A stretch of DNA of 64,000 bases, from assembly GCF_900089605.1 (NCBI RefSeq), contig NZ_LT594324.1, positions 4,774,001 to 4,838,000 on the forward strand, read 5' to 3'. Origin of the DNA: Micromonospora narathiwatensis. Its GTDB lineage: Bacteria > Actinomycetota > Actinomycetes > Mycobacteriales > Micromonosporaceae. Made by a program: the position numbers and the translations under genes. Position 1 is the first letter of the stretch; the number at the start of each line of letters is the position of its first letter. Shown one piece after another: positions 22,829-31,522 of the stretch. The notes beneath the pieces were generated by a model. It did no database searches and was not told where the DNA came from. It saw only the letters and a program-made list of their open reading frames with translations.

Positions 22829-25603
22829 CTACGTCGGGTCCGGCGGATCGGCCGGCGCGTCCGTACCCGGCCGGCTGCCCATCACCGCGCCCAGTTCGGC
22901 CCGGCTGGAGATGCCGAGCTTGCGGTAGGCCCGGGCGAGGTTGGCCTCGACCGTCTTCGGGCTGATGAAGAGCGTGTCGGCGATGACCCGGTTGGTGCTC
23001 CCCTGCGCGGCCAGCCGGGCCACCCGTTCCTCGGTCGCGGTGAGCACGGTCGACGCCGTCGACGGTCGGCCGATCCGGGTCAGCTCCGCCCGCGCCTGAA
23101 CGGCGAACGCGGCCGCCCCGAGCGTGGTGAACTCGGCGTCGGCCGCGTCGAGCGCCGCGCGGGCCTCGCGCCGGCGTCGGGCCCGGCGCAGCGCCCGCCC
23201 GGCGACCAGCAGGCACCGGGCGCGGTCCAGCGGCAGCACGTCCGCCGGCACCGCCGCCCGCGCGGCGGACAGCGCGGCGAGCGCCTGCGACGGGTCGGCC
23301 CCGGTGGCGCTGTCCAGCAGCACCCGGCTCCGGGCCAGACCGAGGGAGGTCCACGGCCGGGCCAGCCGGGTGTGCCGCTCGGCGAGGCGGGCCAGCGCCT
23401 TCTCGGCGGTGGCGAGGTCACCGGCCCCGACGCACGCCTCGATCCAGTCCGGTTCGAAGCGCTGCGCGATCGGTTCGGCGATCCCGGAACCGTCCAGCGC
23501 CTGCGCCAGCTCGCCGTACGCGGCGGCGGCCTCGCCCATCCGGCCGGCGGACAACGCGACGAAGCCGGCGAGTTGCAGGTGGATCCGCCGGCACCAGGCG
23601 TCGTCGAGGTCACGGGCCCGGCGCAGGCCGGCCTCGACGACCCGGGTCGCCTCGGCGAGTCGCCCCCGGTACGCGTCCAGCGTCCCGGCCAACCAGGTCT
23701 CGCCGACCAGGCCGCTGCCGATCTGCTCGCCGAGTTCCCGGGCCGCGGCGATGTGCTCGCCGGCGGCGGCGAACCGGCCGGCGAGCAGCTCCGTCTCGCC
23801 GAGGTGGGTGAGCAGCTCGTGCTGCCACGGCTCGTCGCCCTGCGCCACCGCCCGGCCGAGCATGTCGTGCAGCCGCGCTCGTGCCCGGTCGTGGCCGTCG
23901 GTCGCCTTCCACCAGATCGCCGGGATCGTGCCGGCCAGCCAGGACGGCTCACCGTCCTCCAGCGCCAGGGCCCGCCCGAGCAGCTCCATCCGGGCCGGCA
24001 GCCCGGCGCGTACCTCGTGGAAGAACAGCAGCAACAGCGCGGCGGTCACCAGGGACCGGTCCTCGTCGCTGTCGGGCAGCAGTTCGATCGCGGCCTCGGC
24101 GTGCCGCCTGGCGGCCTCCGGCGCGTCCTCGAACAGGGTCAGGTGCGCGTGGATCCGCCCGGCCAGGCGGGTGCCGGCCGGCGCCGCGGCCAGCGCCTGC
24201 CCGGCCGCGGACACCGCGGCGGGGAGGTCGTCGGCGCACCAGGCGACCATCGCGCGCAGCAGCAGCGCCTCCGCCCGCGACTCGCCGGCCAGTTGCCCGG
24301 CCGCCGCGTCGGCCGCCGCACCGGCCGCCGCGTAGTCGCCGCTGTCGATCCGGCACCGCAGCGCGGTCAGGCGACGCCGGTCCCGGCCGTCCGCCTCCTC
24401 GGACGGCGTGAGTTCGGCGGCCCGCTCGTACAGCTCGGCGGCGACCGCGGGGGCACCGCGCGCCCGCTGGCGTTCGGCGGCCTCGGCGAGCAGGGCGGCG
24501 ACCGCGCTCTCCGGCGCCGTGGTGCACGCGGCGAGCTGCCGGGCTCGTTCGTCGGGATCGGACACCGCGTCGGCCAGCGTCCGGTGCAGGCGACGCCGGA
24601 CACCCGGCGGGATGCCGCCGCGTACGGCGGCGGCGTAGCGGGGGTGGGCGAAGCTGATCCGGCTCGGCGTGACGGTCAGCAGGCCGGCCTCCTCCGCCGC
24701 GTCGAACACCTCCGCCGACACACCGGCCGCCGCCAGATCGGCCACGGCGGGTACGGTCAGCAGCGCGGCCAGGCGTACCGCGTCCCGGCTGCCCGCCGGC
24801 AGCGCCCGCAGCGCGTCGGCGAGCAGCTGCCGCATCGACGACGGCACGGGCAGGTCCTCGCCGGGCCACGGCGGGCGGGGCAGCCGCAGCACCGCCCGGG
24901 CCATCTCGATGGCCAGCAGCGGGTTGCCGCCGGCGTCCCGGGCGATCCGGGCGAGCAGTGGGCGGCTGAGCGTGCCGCCCAGCCGGGCCCGGACGATGTG
25001 GTGCAGGGCTCCCGCGCCCAGCGGTGCCAGGCCGATACGGGTCACCGGCGGGACGTCCGGCCGGCCGTCGTCGAGGCCCAGCGGCGCGGCGGCGGGTTCC
25101 GCGCCCTCCGTACGCCGGGTGACCAGGACGGTGGGCCGGGGAGCGAGCCGGCGCAGCGCGAACCGCAACGCCCGCTCGCTCTCCGGGTCGAGCCACGGCG
25201 CGTCGTCGACGGCGAGCAGCACCGGCGTGGCGTCGGTCATCGCGGCCTCGATCAGGGACCGGGTCGCCGCGCCGACGGCGCGTTCGTCGATCACCTCGTC
25301 ACGGTGGGCGGAGAGCAGCACCACCTCGGCCGCGACACGTTGCGGCGGCGGCAGGGTCGGCACCCGGCCGGCCAGCGGCCGGAGCAGGTCGGCGAGCGCG
25401 GCGAACGGCAGGGCCGCCTCGGTCTCGGTCGGGGCGCAGGTCAGCGGCAGCCGGCCGGCCCCTTCGGCCGTGGCCACCAGGGCCCGCCAGAGGGCCGTCT
25501 TGCCGATCCCGCTCGGGCCCTCCACGAGCACCGTCGCTCCCGTGTCGAGCGCCCGCCAGGCCCGGCCGAGGACCGCGTCCCGGCCGACCAGGGCGACATC
25601 CAT
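22829..25603 (-). CDS. LAL-type LuxR transcriptional regulator
   Basis: A 924-residue large ATP-binding LuxR regulator. The N-terminal ATPase has Walker A VEGPSGIGKTALWRAL near residues 26-41 and Walker B VLLAVDDAPWLD. A long helical TPR-like middle follows, and a C-terminal LuxR HTH at about residues 855-915: TATEERVARLAAQGSTNRVIADTLF, then the recognition helix SPKTVEANLARAYRKLGI. The DNA-binding helix is intact. LAL regulators often activate neighbouring catabolic or secondary-metabolite genes. Here the upstream minus-strand neighbours are the lipoproteins and polysaccharide locus, and the gap to the nearest lipoprotein stop is 55 bp, so co-transcription is possible. Confidence 0.9.
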   Translation of the reverse strand: MDVALVGRDAVLGRAWRALDTGATVLVEGPSGIGKTALWRALVATAEGAGRLPLTCAPTETEAALPFAALADLLRPLAGRVPTLPPPQRVAAEVVLLSAHRDEVIDERAVGAATRSLIEAAMTDATPVLLAVDDAPWLDPESERALRFALRRLAPRPTVLVTRRTEGAEPAAAPLGLDDGRPDVPPVTRIGLAPLGAGALHHIVRARLGGTLSRPLLARIARDAGGNPLLAIEMARAVLRLPRPPWPGEDLPVPSSMRQLLADALRALPAGSRDAVRLAALLTVPAVADLAAAGVSAEVFDAAEEAGLLTVTPSRISFAHPRYAAAVRGGIPPGVRRRLHRTLADAVSDPDERARQLAACTTAPESAVAALLAEAAERQRARGAPAVAAELYERAAELTPSEEADGRDRRRLTALRCRIDSGDYAAAGAAADAAAGQLAGESRAEALLLRAMVAWCADDLPAAVSAAGQALAAAPAGTRLAGRIHAHLTLFEDAPEAARRHAEAAIELLPDSDEDRSLVTAALLLLFFHEVRAGLPARMELLGRALALEDGEPSWLAGTIPAIWWKATDGHDRARARLHDMLGRAVAQGDEPWQHELLTHLGETELLAGRFAAAGEHIAAARELGEQIGSGLVGETWLAGTLDAYRGRLAEATRVVEAGLRRARDLDDAWCRRIHLQLAGFVALSAGRMGEAAAAYGELAQALDGSGIAEPIAQRFEPDWIEACVGAGDLATAEKALARLAERHTRLARPWTSLGLARSRVLLDSATGADPSQALAALSAARAAVPADVLPLDRARCLLVAGRALRRARRRREARAALDAADAEFTTLGAAAFAVQARAELTRIGRPSTASTVLTATEERVARLAAQGSTNRVIADTLFISPKTVEANLARAYRKLGISSRAELGAVMGSRPGTDAPADPPDPT

Positions 25604-25658
25604 GGCGGGATGATGGCACGCTCACGCCAGCGGACGCCGTACCCGGGGGCGTGGTGGG

Positions 25659-27122
25659 TCACCGCGGCGGGTGTCCGCAGACCGCCACGTCCGGGATCAC
25701 CTCCTCGTTGCGGTAGACGTCGGCGCTCCAGCGGGGTCCGCTCTCCGCCCCGATGGGTTTGATCGCCGGTGCGCTGCTCGGTTTCAGCAGGCTCAGGAAC
25801 TTGTTGATCACCTCGACAACCGGTTCCAGGATGCGGTAGCCGATGCCGAAGACGGCCTGGACCCCGATCGCCACGCCCCGGCACTCGGCGAGGGCGGCCC
25901 CGAGGGCCGAGCCGAGGGTCGACCCGTACGAGGTGGTCAGCTCGAAGTAGATGCCGGCCTTGAACAGGAAGGCGCTGATCCCCACCGTGAACCGGACGCC
26001 GTGCCGGATGACCAGGCCCATCACCCCGACGGGCACCCCGGTGAGCGAGTTGATCAGGCTCGACTTCCGCTGGAAGTTCTTGGCGATCCGCGGGCCGACG
26101 GTGCCGTTGGCGTACCCGAAGCCGAGCGATCCGGCGAGGGCGAACTCGCCCGCGCCCTTGACGGTGCCCACCTTCGCGCCGAACGCGGTGGCGACCGAGA
26201 GCGTCTGGCTGATCGTGAACGAGATCGGGATCCCGACCAGCTGGCCGATCGGGAACGAGATGTCCGCCGCGATGGGGAACGACTTCTTGTGGTTCTGGCC
26301 GTCCCTGATGCCGCCCTCGAACTCGACCTTGATCCCGAAGCCGCCGCCGATCTCCAACTCGGCCCGGTTCACCCGGCCGGCGCCGATGGCGAGGTGGAAG
26401 GCGGCGTTCGGCCGGTTGAACGTGAGCGTGACGGTACCGACGAGCCGGACGCCCCCGTCGTCGTAGGTGAAGTGCGCGCCGACCCCGTCGGTGCAGCAGG
26501 TGGACCAGACCTGGTAGCCGTGCGCCCTGGTGTTGGCCGTGCCGCCCCGCTCGGGTCCCGGCTGCACCGGCTGGTCGGCCGACGCGCGGGCCGGGAGTTG
26601 GCGCATCGGCCGGCTCCGGCCGTAGGTGCTCGGCGGCGGGGGCGAGTCCTCGGCCCACGACGGTTCGCCCGCCGGGTAGATGACCGGGTCGTCGAGGGTG
26701 AGGCCGCGCTTCTCGAACGTGCCGTCGCGGATGACCTCGGTGATGTCCACCGGGCCGATGGTCACGAGCAGGTCGTCGCCGTCCGCCGCGAGGTCCAGCA
26801 CCCGGCCCACGCCCCGCCCGGTGACGAACATGACCTTGCCGGGGGCGAGGTCATCGGCGTTCCGGGCGTGCCGGTCGAGGCGCCAGGTCAGGCCGTCGGC
26901 GGTGACCGACCGGACCGACCGGCCACCGCCGCCGACGAGCACCACGTCGGGCTGGAGGGTGACCTCGGGACCGGGTACGGGGGCGGCCCCGTACCGGAGG
27001 TCCTCCCCGCTCGACGCGGCGTCGCCGGAGCGGGCGGCCGGCCGGAGGCTGCCGCAGCCGGTCAGCACCAGCAGGACCGCGAGGGCGACGGCGGTCAGCG
27101 CCCGCCCTCGGTGCCCTCGCAT
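25659..27122 (-). CDS. orphan beta-rich lipoprotein
   Basis: A 487-residue lipoprotein that I do not recognise. The signal peptide ends in a lipobox LVLTGC (Cys23), so it is anchored on the outer membrane face. Residues about 55-150 look like a small beta domain with VTADGLTWRLDRH and VMFVTGRGVGRVLDL. The rest alternates short Gly-rich beta strands (FGIKVEFEGGI, AGEFALAGSLGFGYANGTVGP, YGSTLGSALGAALAECRG) in a repetitive pattern resembling amphipathic membrane-inserting or barrel-like proteins. Two Cys (WSTCC) lie in the middle. ATG at 27122 is 7 bp after the upstream lipoprotein stop, so the genes are one operon. Function unknown. Confidence 0.75.
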   Translation of the reverse strand: MRGHRGRALTAVALAVLLVLTGCGSLRPAARSGDAASSGEDLRYGAAPVPGPEVTLQPDVVLVGGGGRSVRSVTADGLTWRLDRHARNADDLAPGKVMFVTGRGVGRVLDLAADGDDLLVTIGPVDITEVIRDGTFEKRGLTLDDPVIYPAGEPSWAEDSPPPPSTYGRSRPMRQLPARASADQPVQPGPERGGTANTRAHGYQVWSTCCTDGVGAHFTYDDGGVRLVGTVTLTFNRPNAAFHLAIGAGRVNRAELEIGGGFGIKVEFEGGIRDGQNHKKSFPIAADISFPIGQLVGIPISFTISQTLSVATAFGAKVGTVKGAGEFALAGSLGFGYANGTVGPRIAKNFQRKSSLINSLTGVPVGVMGLVIRHGVRFTVGISAFLFKAGIYFELTTSYGSTLGSALGAALAECRGVAIGVQAVFGIGYRILEPVVEVINKFLSLLKPSSAPAIKPIGAESGPRWSADVYRNEEVIPDVAVCGHPPR

Positions 27123-27129
27123 GACCGAC

Positions 27130-27663
27130 TCACATCCGGGTGCCGACGGTACGGGCGAGCGCCTCCAGCGCCTGGCGGTTCTCCGCGGGGTCGTTGAGCC
27201 GCACCAGCCGTACGGCCACCCAGACCCCGCCCTTGTTGATGAAGAACCCCTCCAGGGTGGCGTACGCCTCGTCGCCCACCCCGGACAGCGGTCGCACCTC
27301 ATGCCCGAGGTCACGCTCGATGTCGAGGTACTTCTTCGCGCCGTCGCCGACGTAGACCTCGACCTGCCCGGTGGGCCCGGTGACCGGCGCGGTGTAGGTG
27401 CAGGTGTCCTGGACGGCCTGCGCGTCGTCCAACCCGGTGCCGGCCAGTTTCTCGGCCTCGGGCTTGCGCACCAGCGAGCAGGCGTCGGGCAGGGCCGCCG
27501 GCCCGCTCGGGGTGGGCTCCTCGGTCACCGCCTCCGCCGACGTCGCCGGGCCCGGAGCCGGCTGGCCGCCGGCCGATGGCTTGTCGTCGGACCCGCCGCA
27601 CCCGACCGGTACGGTGAGCGCGAGAACAGTCAGGCCGAGCACCGCCAGGCGATTCTTCCGCAT
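27130..27663 (-). CDS. DUF3558-like lipoprotein
   Basis: A 177-residue lipoprotein with lipobox PVGC (Cys22), a Gly/Pro/Ser linker, then a small domain DACSLVRKPEAEKLAGT...TCTYTAP...VRLVRL containing a conserved Cys pair, the pattern of actinobacterial DUF3558 proteins. It lies 12 bp after the preceding lipoprotein stop and 7 bp before the next start, the middle gene of a three-lipoprotein operon. DUF3558 members are associated with the envelope, but their role is unknown. Confidence 0.78.
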   Translation of the reverse strand: MRKNRLAVLGLTVLALTVPVGCGGSDDKPSAGGQPAPGPATSAEAVTEEPTPSGPAALPDACSLVRKPEAEKLAGTGLDDAQAVQDTCTYTAPVTGPTGQVEVYVGDGAKKYLDIERDLGHEVRPLSGVGDEAYATLEGFFINKGGVWVAVRLVRLNDPAENRQALEALARTVGTRM

Positions 27664-27675
27664 TCCGGTCTCCCG

Positions 27676-28257
27676 TCAGGCCAGGATCGCGTCGAGCAGC
27701 GCGCGCAGCTTCTGCTCGTACGTCCCGACGTCCATGCCGAAGCTGCTCATGGTCAACGTGTAGCTGCCCTTGGGCGACACGACGACGGCCTGGCCCTCGA
27801 TGTCCTTGGCGGCCACGTACGACCGGTCACCGTGGTCGAGGTCGACGACCTTGTCGTAGATCTTCCCGGCCTGGTCGTGCTGGTAGTCGTAGGTCGTCGC
27901 GCCGGCGGTCTGGGACGCCATCGTGATGGTGAGACTGGCGACGCCCTTCCCGTCGCCGAACAGGCAGTTGCCCTCGTCGGTCATCGGCTGCCCGAGCAGG
28001 TCGGACACCTGCGCCGCGGTGAGCGGGCAGGACGGGACCGAGTCGTTGCCCGTGCCCGAACGGGGGTCCGTTCCCGAGCCGGCGTCGGCGCCGGCCTGGT
28101 CGGCCGGTCCGGACGAGCCGTCGCAGGCGGCCGGCGCGAGCAGGGCGAGCATCAGCAGCAGCGGCACCGCCCGCCGGGTCCTCGCCCCGGAACCACGGTG
28201 GGGTCCCGGGTCGGGCAACCGGTCGGGACGATCCACGACAGACGGGTGACGAGCCAT
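27676..28257 (-). CDS. DUF3558-like lipoprotein
   Basis: A paralogue of the next gene in layout. From ATG at 28257 (GTG at 28266 is possible) a basic stretch of about 30 residues precedes the hydrophobic segment and lipobox APAAC. A Gly/Asp/Ser linker follows, then the DUF3558-like domain SCPLTAAQVSDLLGQPM... NCLFGDGKGVASLTITM with a Cys pair and a C-terminal helix. The long N-terminal extension before the signal is unusual; a later start may be the real one. First gene of the lipoprotein operon, 91 bp after the GH26 stop with a hairpin between. Confidence 0.72.
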   Translation of the reverse strand: MARHPSVVDRPDRLPDPGPHRGSGARTRRAVPLLLMLALLAPAACDGSSGPADQAGADAGSGTDPRSGTGNDSVPSCPLTAAQVSDLLGQPMTDEGNCLFGDGKGVASLTITMASQTAGATTYDYQHDQAGKIYDKVVDLDHGDRSYVAAKDIEGQAVVVSPKGSYTLTMSSFGMDVGTYEQKLRALLDAILA

Positions 28258-28329
28258 ACGGTCCACGGTAGGGCCGCGCCGGGTGGCGGTAATCGGGTGT
28301 TTCCCTATGCCGCGACGTGCCCGGGCATG

Positions 28330-28373
28330 CCCGCGTACCCGGCCCCGACTACTCGTCGAGCCGGGTACGCGGG
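28330..28373 (-). terminator. hairpin across the GH26 stop codon
   Basis: A perfect 14-bp stem: CCCGCGTACCCGGC (28330-28343) pairs with GCCGGGTACGCGGG (28360-28373). The far arm lies within the last codons of the GH26 gene. It separates the polysaccharide operon from the lipoproteins. Confidence 0.65.
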
Positions 28374-29524
28374 AGCATGTCGGGCGACCAGCGCAGGTCG
28401 TACCGACGGGCGGCGACCGACTGGGCGAAGGCCGCCGCCACCGCGGGTGAACTCACGATGCGCCAGTCCAGTTCCTTGTTCACCTCGAACCAGATGAGGC
28501 CGATGATGTCCTTGTGACCGGGCAGCCCCCGCAGGGTCTGCCGGATCCACTCGGCCTTGCGCCCGTTGCCGTCGGAGGCACCGGTCTCGGTGACGACCAG
28601 CGGTCGGTCGGTGAAGGTCCGGATCTCCCTGATGGTGGGGCCGAAGATCTCGTCGAAGGTCCAATACGTCGAGAAGGCGCCGGTGCCGTAGTAGCCGCTG
28701 ACCCCCACCCAGTCGACGTACTCGTCGCCGGGGTAGAGCTCGGCGAGCCGCGGGGTCGTCTTGCTCCAGCGGGCGTTCGGGCTCCACACCCAGATGGCGT
28801 TGGTGACCCCGGCGTTCCGGAACACGTCGTGCACGTGGCGCCACGCCTTGACGTAGTCGCCCGGCCGGTTGTCGTTGGCCTTCTCGCACCACGGGTACCA
28901 GTCGCCGTTCATCTCGTGCGCGAACCGGATGGCCACCGGGTAGCCGAGGGACTTGACCCCCTCGGCCCAGGACGTCAGGTAGCTGTCGAAGTCGCCGCGC
29001 GCTATGCGGGACAGCCGGTAACGCGGTTGGGTCGACCGGGTCCGGTCGATCTCGCGAGCGGGCAGCTTCTGCTTCCGGGCCGCCTTGTCCACCTCGTAGT
29101 CCCATGGTTCCCAGCCCAGCATCGGCATCATCCCGCGCTCGCTGACCCGGTCGAAGAGCGTCCGGTCGAACCGGTCGGACGCCCAGCCCGCGCTGAAGAG
29201 CATGACCTGCGGCTGGTACTTCGCGGCCTTCGTGAACGTGTCCAACGCCGTGAAGTCGTGCGGGCCCTTGTCGGTCATGACGCCGATGAACGTTCTGCCG
29301 GACGGCGGAAAGACCTCCGGCGCCGGGCGGGGCGAGGCGCTCGACCCGGCCGGCGCCACCGCCTCCGCCGTCACCATCGCGTTCGGTTCGGGCACCATCA
29401 GCCGGCCCGGCGGGGGGTCCTGCCGGTTCCCGGACAGGGCGGCCGGCGCCACGGCGAAGGCGTACGCCAGCAGCAGCGCGCCGACCAGCACCATCCCGAC
29501 GCGCGGCAGAGTCAGCCTCACCAT
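28349..29524 (-). CDS. membrane-anchored GH26-type glycoside hydrolase
   Basis: A 391-residue beta-mannanase-like enzyme. An uncleaved-looking hydrophobic helix at residues about 9-30 anchors it outside, followed by a Pro/Ala linker. The TIM barrel starts at GRTFIGVMTDKGP. The acid/base is E204 in IRFAHEMNGDWYPW, the nucleophile E313 in LVVTETGASDG, and WVWSPN and DWVGVSGYYG are typical GH26 strands. Its ATG overlaps the end of the GT2 synthase gene (ATGGTGA), so it is co-translated with the synthase, like a BcsZ-type hydrolase with its synthase. It probably trims the polymer during export. Confidence 0.88.
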   Translation of the reverse strand: MVRLTLPRVGMVLVGALLLAYAFAVAPAALSGNRQDPPPGRLMVPEPNAMVTAEAVAPAGSSASPRPAPEVFPPSGRTFIGVMTDKGPHDFTALDTFTKAAKYQPQVMLFSAGWASDRFDRTLFDRVSERGMMPMLGWEPWDYEVDKAARKQKLPAREIDRTRSTQPRYRLSRIARGDFDSYLTSWAEGVKSLGYPVAIRFAHEMNGDWYPWCEKANDNRPGDYVKAWRHVHDVFRNAGVTNAIWVWSPNARWSKTTPRLAELYPGDEYVDWVGVSGYYGTGAFSTYWTFDEIFGPTIREIRTFTDRPLVVTETGASDGNGRKAEWIRQTLRGLPGHKDIIGLIWFEVNKELDWRIVSSPAVAAAFAQSVAARRYDLRWSPDMLPRTRLDE

Positions 29525-31419
29525 CGCGCACCTCCGTGCGCCGCCACCCGGGCCGTCGGCGCGGGGCGTTCCTCCGTCGCGGCGCGAGCGGGCAGCTCGG
29601 CCGGATCGTCGCGCTGCTGCCGGCGGGCCCGGACGTTCGACACGAGCGCGATCAGCGGCGGACCGAGGCCGGTCAGGATCGTCAGGACCGGCCACACCCG
29701 CAGCAGGGTGAAGTCGTTGCCCAGCACGACGCTCGCGCCGAGCAGGCCGGCGGCGACGGCCGCCCAGCAGAAGTGCAGCCGGAAGGTGCCGAGCGACTCG
29801 ATGGTGCGCAGCTTCCCTTTGGCCGTCACCACGAACCCGAGCTTCCGGCGCAGCAGCGCGCCGACCCCGGCGGCCACGTAGACGGGCCCGGCGAAGAGCG
29901 CCAGCGCCATCCCGACCATGCCGATCTCCTCCCGCTCGTGGGGCGCGATGTTGAAGCGGCGGAGCCAGAGCCACAGCACGAACCAGGTGCCGAGGGTCGA
30001 GCCCCACAGCATCGACCACACGGTGACGTCGAGCTGCGCGGTGCTCACCCCGGTGAGCAGGTACATCGCCGTGGCGACGTTGCCGAGCAGCAGACTGACC
30101 GCCACGCTCGGGTAGTAGAACTGCAGCAGGCGGTACTGCCAGCGTCGCCGGGACGGCAGGGTCCGCGGCGCGCGCAGCTCGGGGCGTACGAGGATCTCGC
30201 AGATGCCGGCCGCCCACCGCTTCTGCTGGTTGAAGTAGTCGGCCCACGACGTCGGGCCCTCGCCGATGGCGACCACGTCCGGGGTGTAGACGCCCTTCCA
30301 CCGGTTGCCCGTCTCCGGGTTGGTGGCGGCGTGGACGCGGATGCTGGTCAGGTGGTCCTCGATGATCGAATCCTGGTAGCCGCCGATGCTCCGCCACGCC
30401 GCCGGCCGGTAGAGGTGCCCGGTGCCGGTGAGCAGCGGCGCGTCCAGGCCGTTGCCGCCCCGCGCGATCAGTCCGTTGTAGAGGTACTGCTGGACGGACG
30501 CGCCGTGCGCGACGAAGTTCTGGTGCATGTTGCCGTAGACCTGCGGCGTCACCACGAAGGCGACGTCCGGGTCGCGGAAGTAGCCGAGCGTCCGTTCGAG
30601 GAAGTTGGGCAGCGGCACGTGATCCGGGTCGACGTTGGCGACCACGTCGTACCGGTGCTCGTGCTCGGCCCGCCAGGCGTTGTGGTTGCCCGACTTGGTC
30701 CGGGCGCGGAACTCGCCGGTGGGCTGGTTGTACTCCGGCCGGCCCCGGCGGCTGAAGTGGCGTACCCCGAGTCGCGCGGCCATGGCCTTCACCGCCGGGT
30801 CGTCCCCCTCGTCGAGGATCCAGACGTCGACCTGGCCGCAGTACACGAGCTGCCGCAGCCGGCGCAGGGTCCGCTCGGCGACGTCGAGCGGCTCCTTGCT
30901 GGGCACGATCGTGGTGAGCAGGGCCACCCGCAGACCGACCGGCGGATCGACCGGGACCGGGTCCTTGGCGTTGAACGCGAACACCCAGACGACCACGTTC
31001 TGCGCGAGCCGGATCAGCTCGACACCGACGACCACGCAGAAGCCGAGCCGGGCCGCCATCGTCCGCCAGTCCCCGAGCCCGATCACGCCCGATCCGGGTA
31101 CGTGCTCGGGAAGCAGCAGCCAGCCGATGAACAGCAGCCCGGCCGCGCTGTTGACCAGGACGAGCAGGGTCAGGATCACCCGGGCCGTGGGCGAGGCGAC
31201 GCGCCGGAACTCGACCGCCGCCCGTGGGTGCCGGGGCGCGACCAGCGGTCCGGCGGTCGCCCCGCACCTCGCGTACGCGAGTCGGGCCCCGATGTTCAGC
31301 TGCCGGCGGTCCGGTCGCCGGTCGGGTGCCGGTCGGCTGGAGTGGGTGGTCGGTGGACCGGCGCGGGACGGCCCCTTCTTCCTGGCTGGAGACACTCGTG
31401 TTTCGGCGGCGACAGCCAC
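29518..31419 (-). CDS. processive GT2 (cellulose-synthase-like) membrane glycosyltransferase
   Basis: A 633-residue polysaccharide synthase. Two N-terminal helices (about 80-103 and 125-149) are followed by the GT-A domain with ILDEGDDP, NVDPDHV (DxD about 264-266), TGTGHLYR, IIEDHLTS (ED 354-355) and QQKRW (398-402), the D,D,D,QxxRW signature of processive beta-glycan synthases. Five or six C-terminal helices form the channel. There is no PilZ domain, so c-di-GMP control is not indicated. GTG at 31419 has GGGGG about 4 nt before it; the exact start is uncertain. Coupled to the downstream GH26 gene. The polymer is unknown; a beta-mannan or beta-glucan is inferred from the hydrolase partner. 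Confidence 0.88.
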   Translation of the reverse strand: MAVAAETRVSPARKKGPSRAGPPTTHSSRPAPDRRPDRRQLNIGARLAYARCGATAGPLVAPRHPRAAVEFRRVASPTARVILTLLVLVNSAAGLLFIGWLLLPEHVPGSGVIGLGDWRTMAARLGFCVVVGVELIRLAQNVVVWVFAFNAKDPVPVDPPVGLRVALLTTIVPSKEPLDVAERTLRRLRQLVYCGQVDVWILDEGDDPAVKAMAARLGVRHFSRRGRPEYNQPTGEFRARTKSGNHNAWRAEHEHRYDVVANVDPDHVPLPNFLERTLGYFRDPDVAFVVTPQVYGNMHQNFVAHGASVQQYLYNGLIARGGNGLDAPLLTGTGHLYRPAAWRSIGGYQDSIIEDHLTSIRVHAATNPETGNRWKGVYTPDVVAIGEGPTSWADYFNQQKRWAAGICEILVRPELRAPRTLPSRRRWQYRLLQFYYPSVAVSLLLGNVATAMYLLTGVSTAQLDVTVWSMLWGSTLGTWFVLWLWLRRFNIAPHEREEIGMVGMALALFAGPVYVAAGVGALLRRKLGFVVTAKGKLRTIESLGTFRLHFCWAAVAAGLLGASVVLGNDFTLLRVWPVLTILTGLGPPLIALVSNVRARRQQRDDPAELPARAATEERPAPTARVAAHGGARW

Positions 31420-31522
31420 GTTTCCCCCATGAGTCTGGATGTTGCTCGCCACGGACCCGGCGGTGGTGCGGCCCAGTGGGCAGTCGGGATGAGTAGTGCG
31501 GATCTCTCGGGCACGGCGACCG

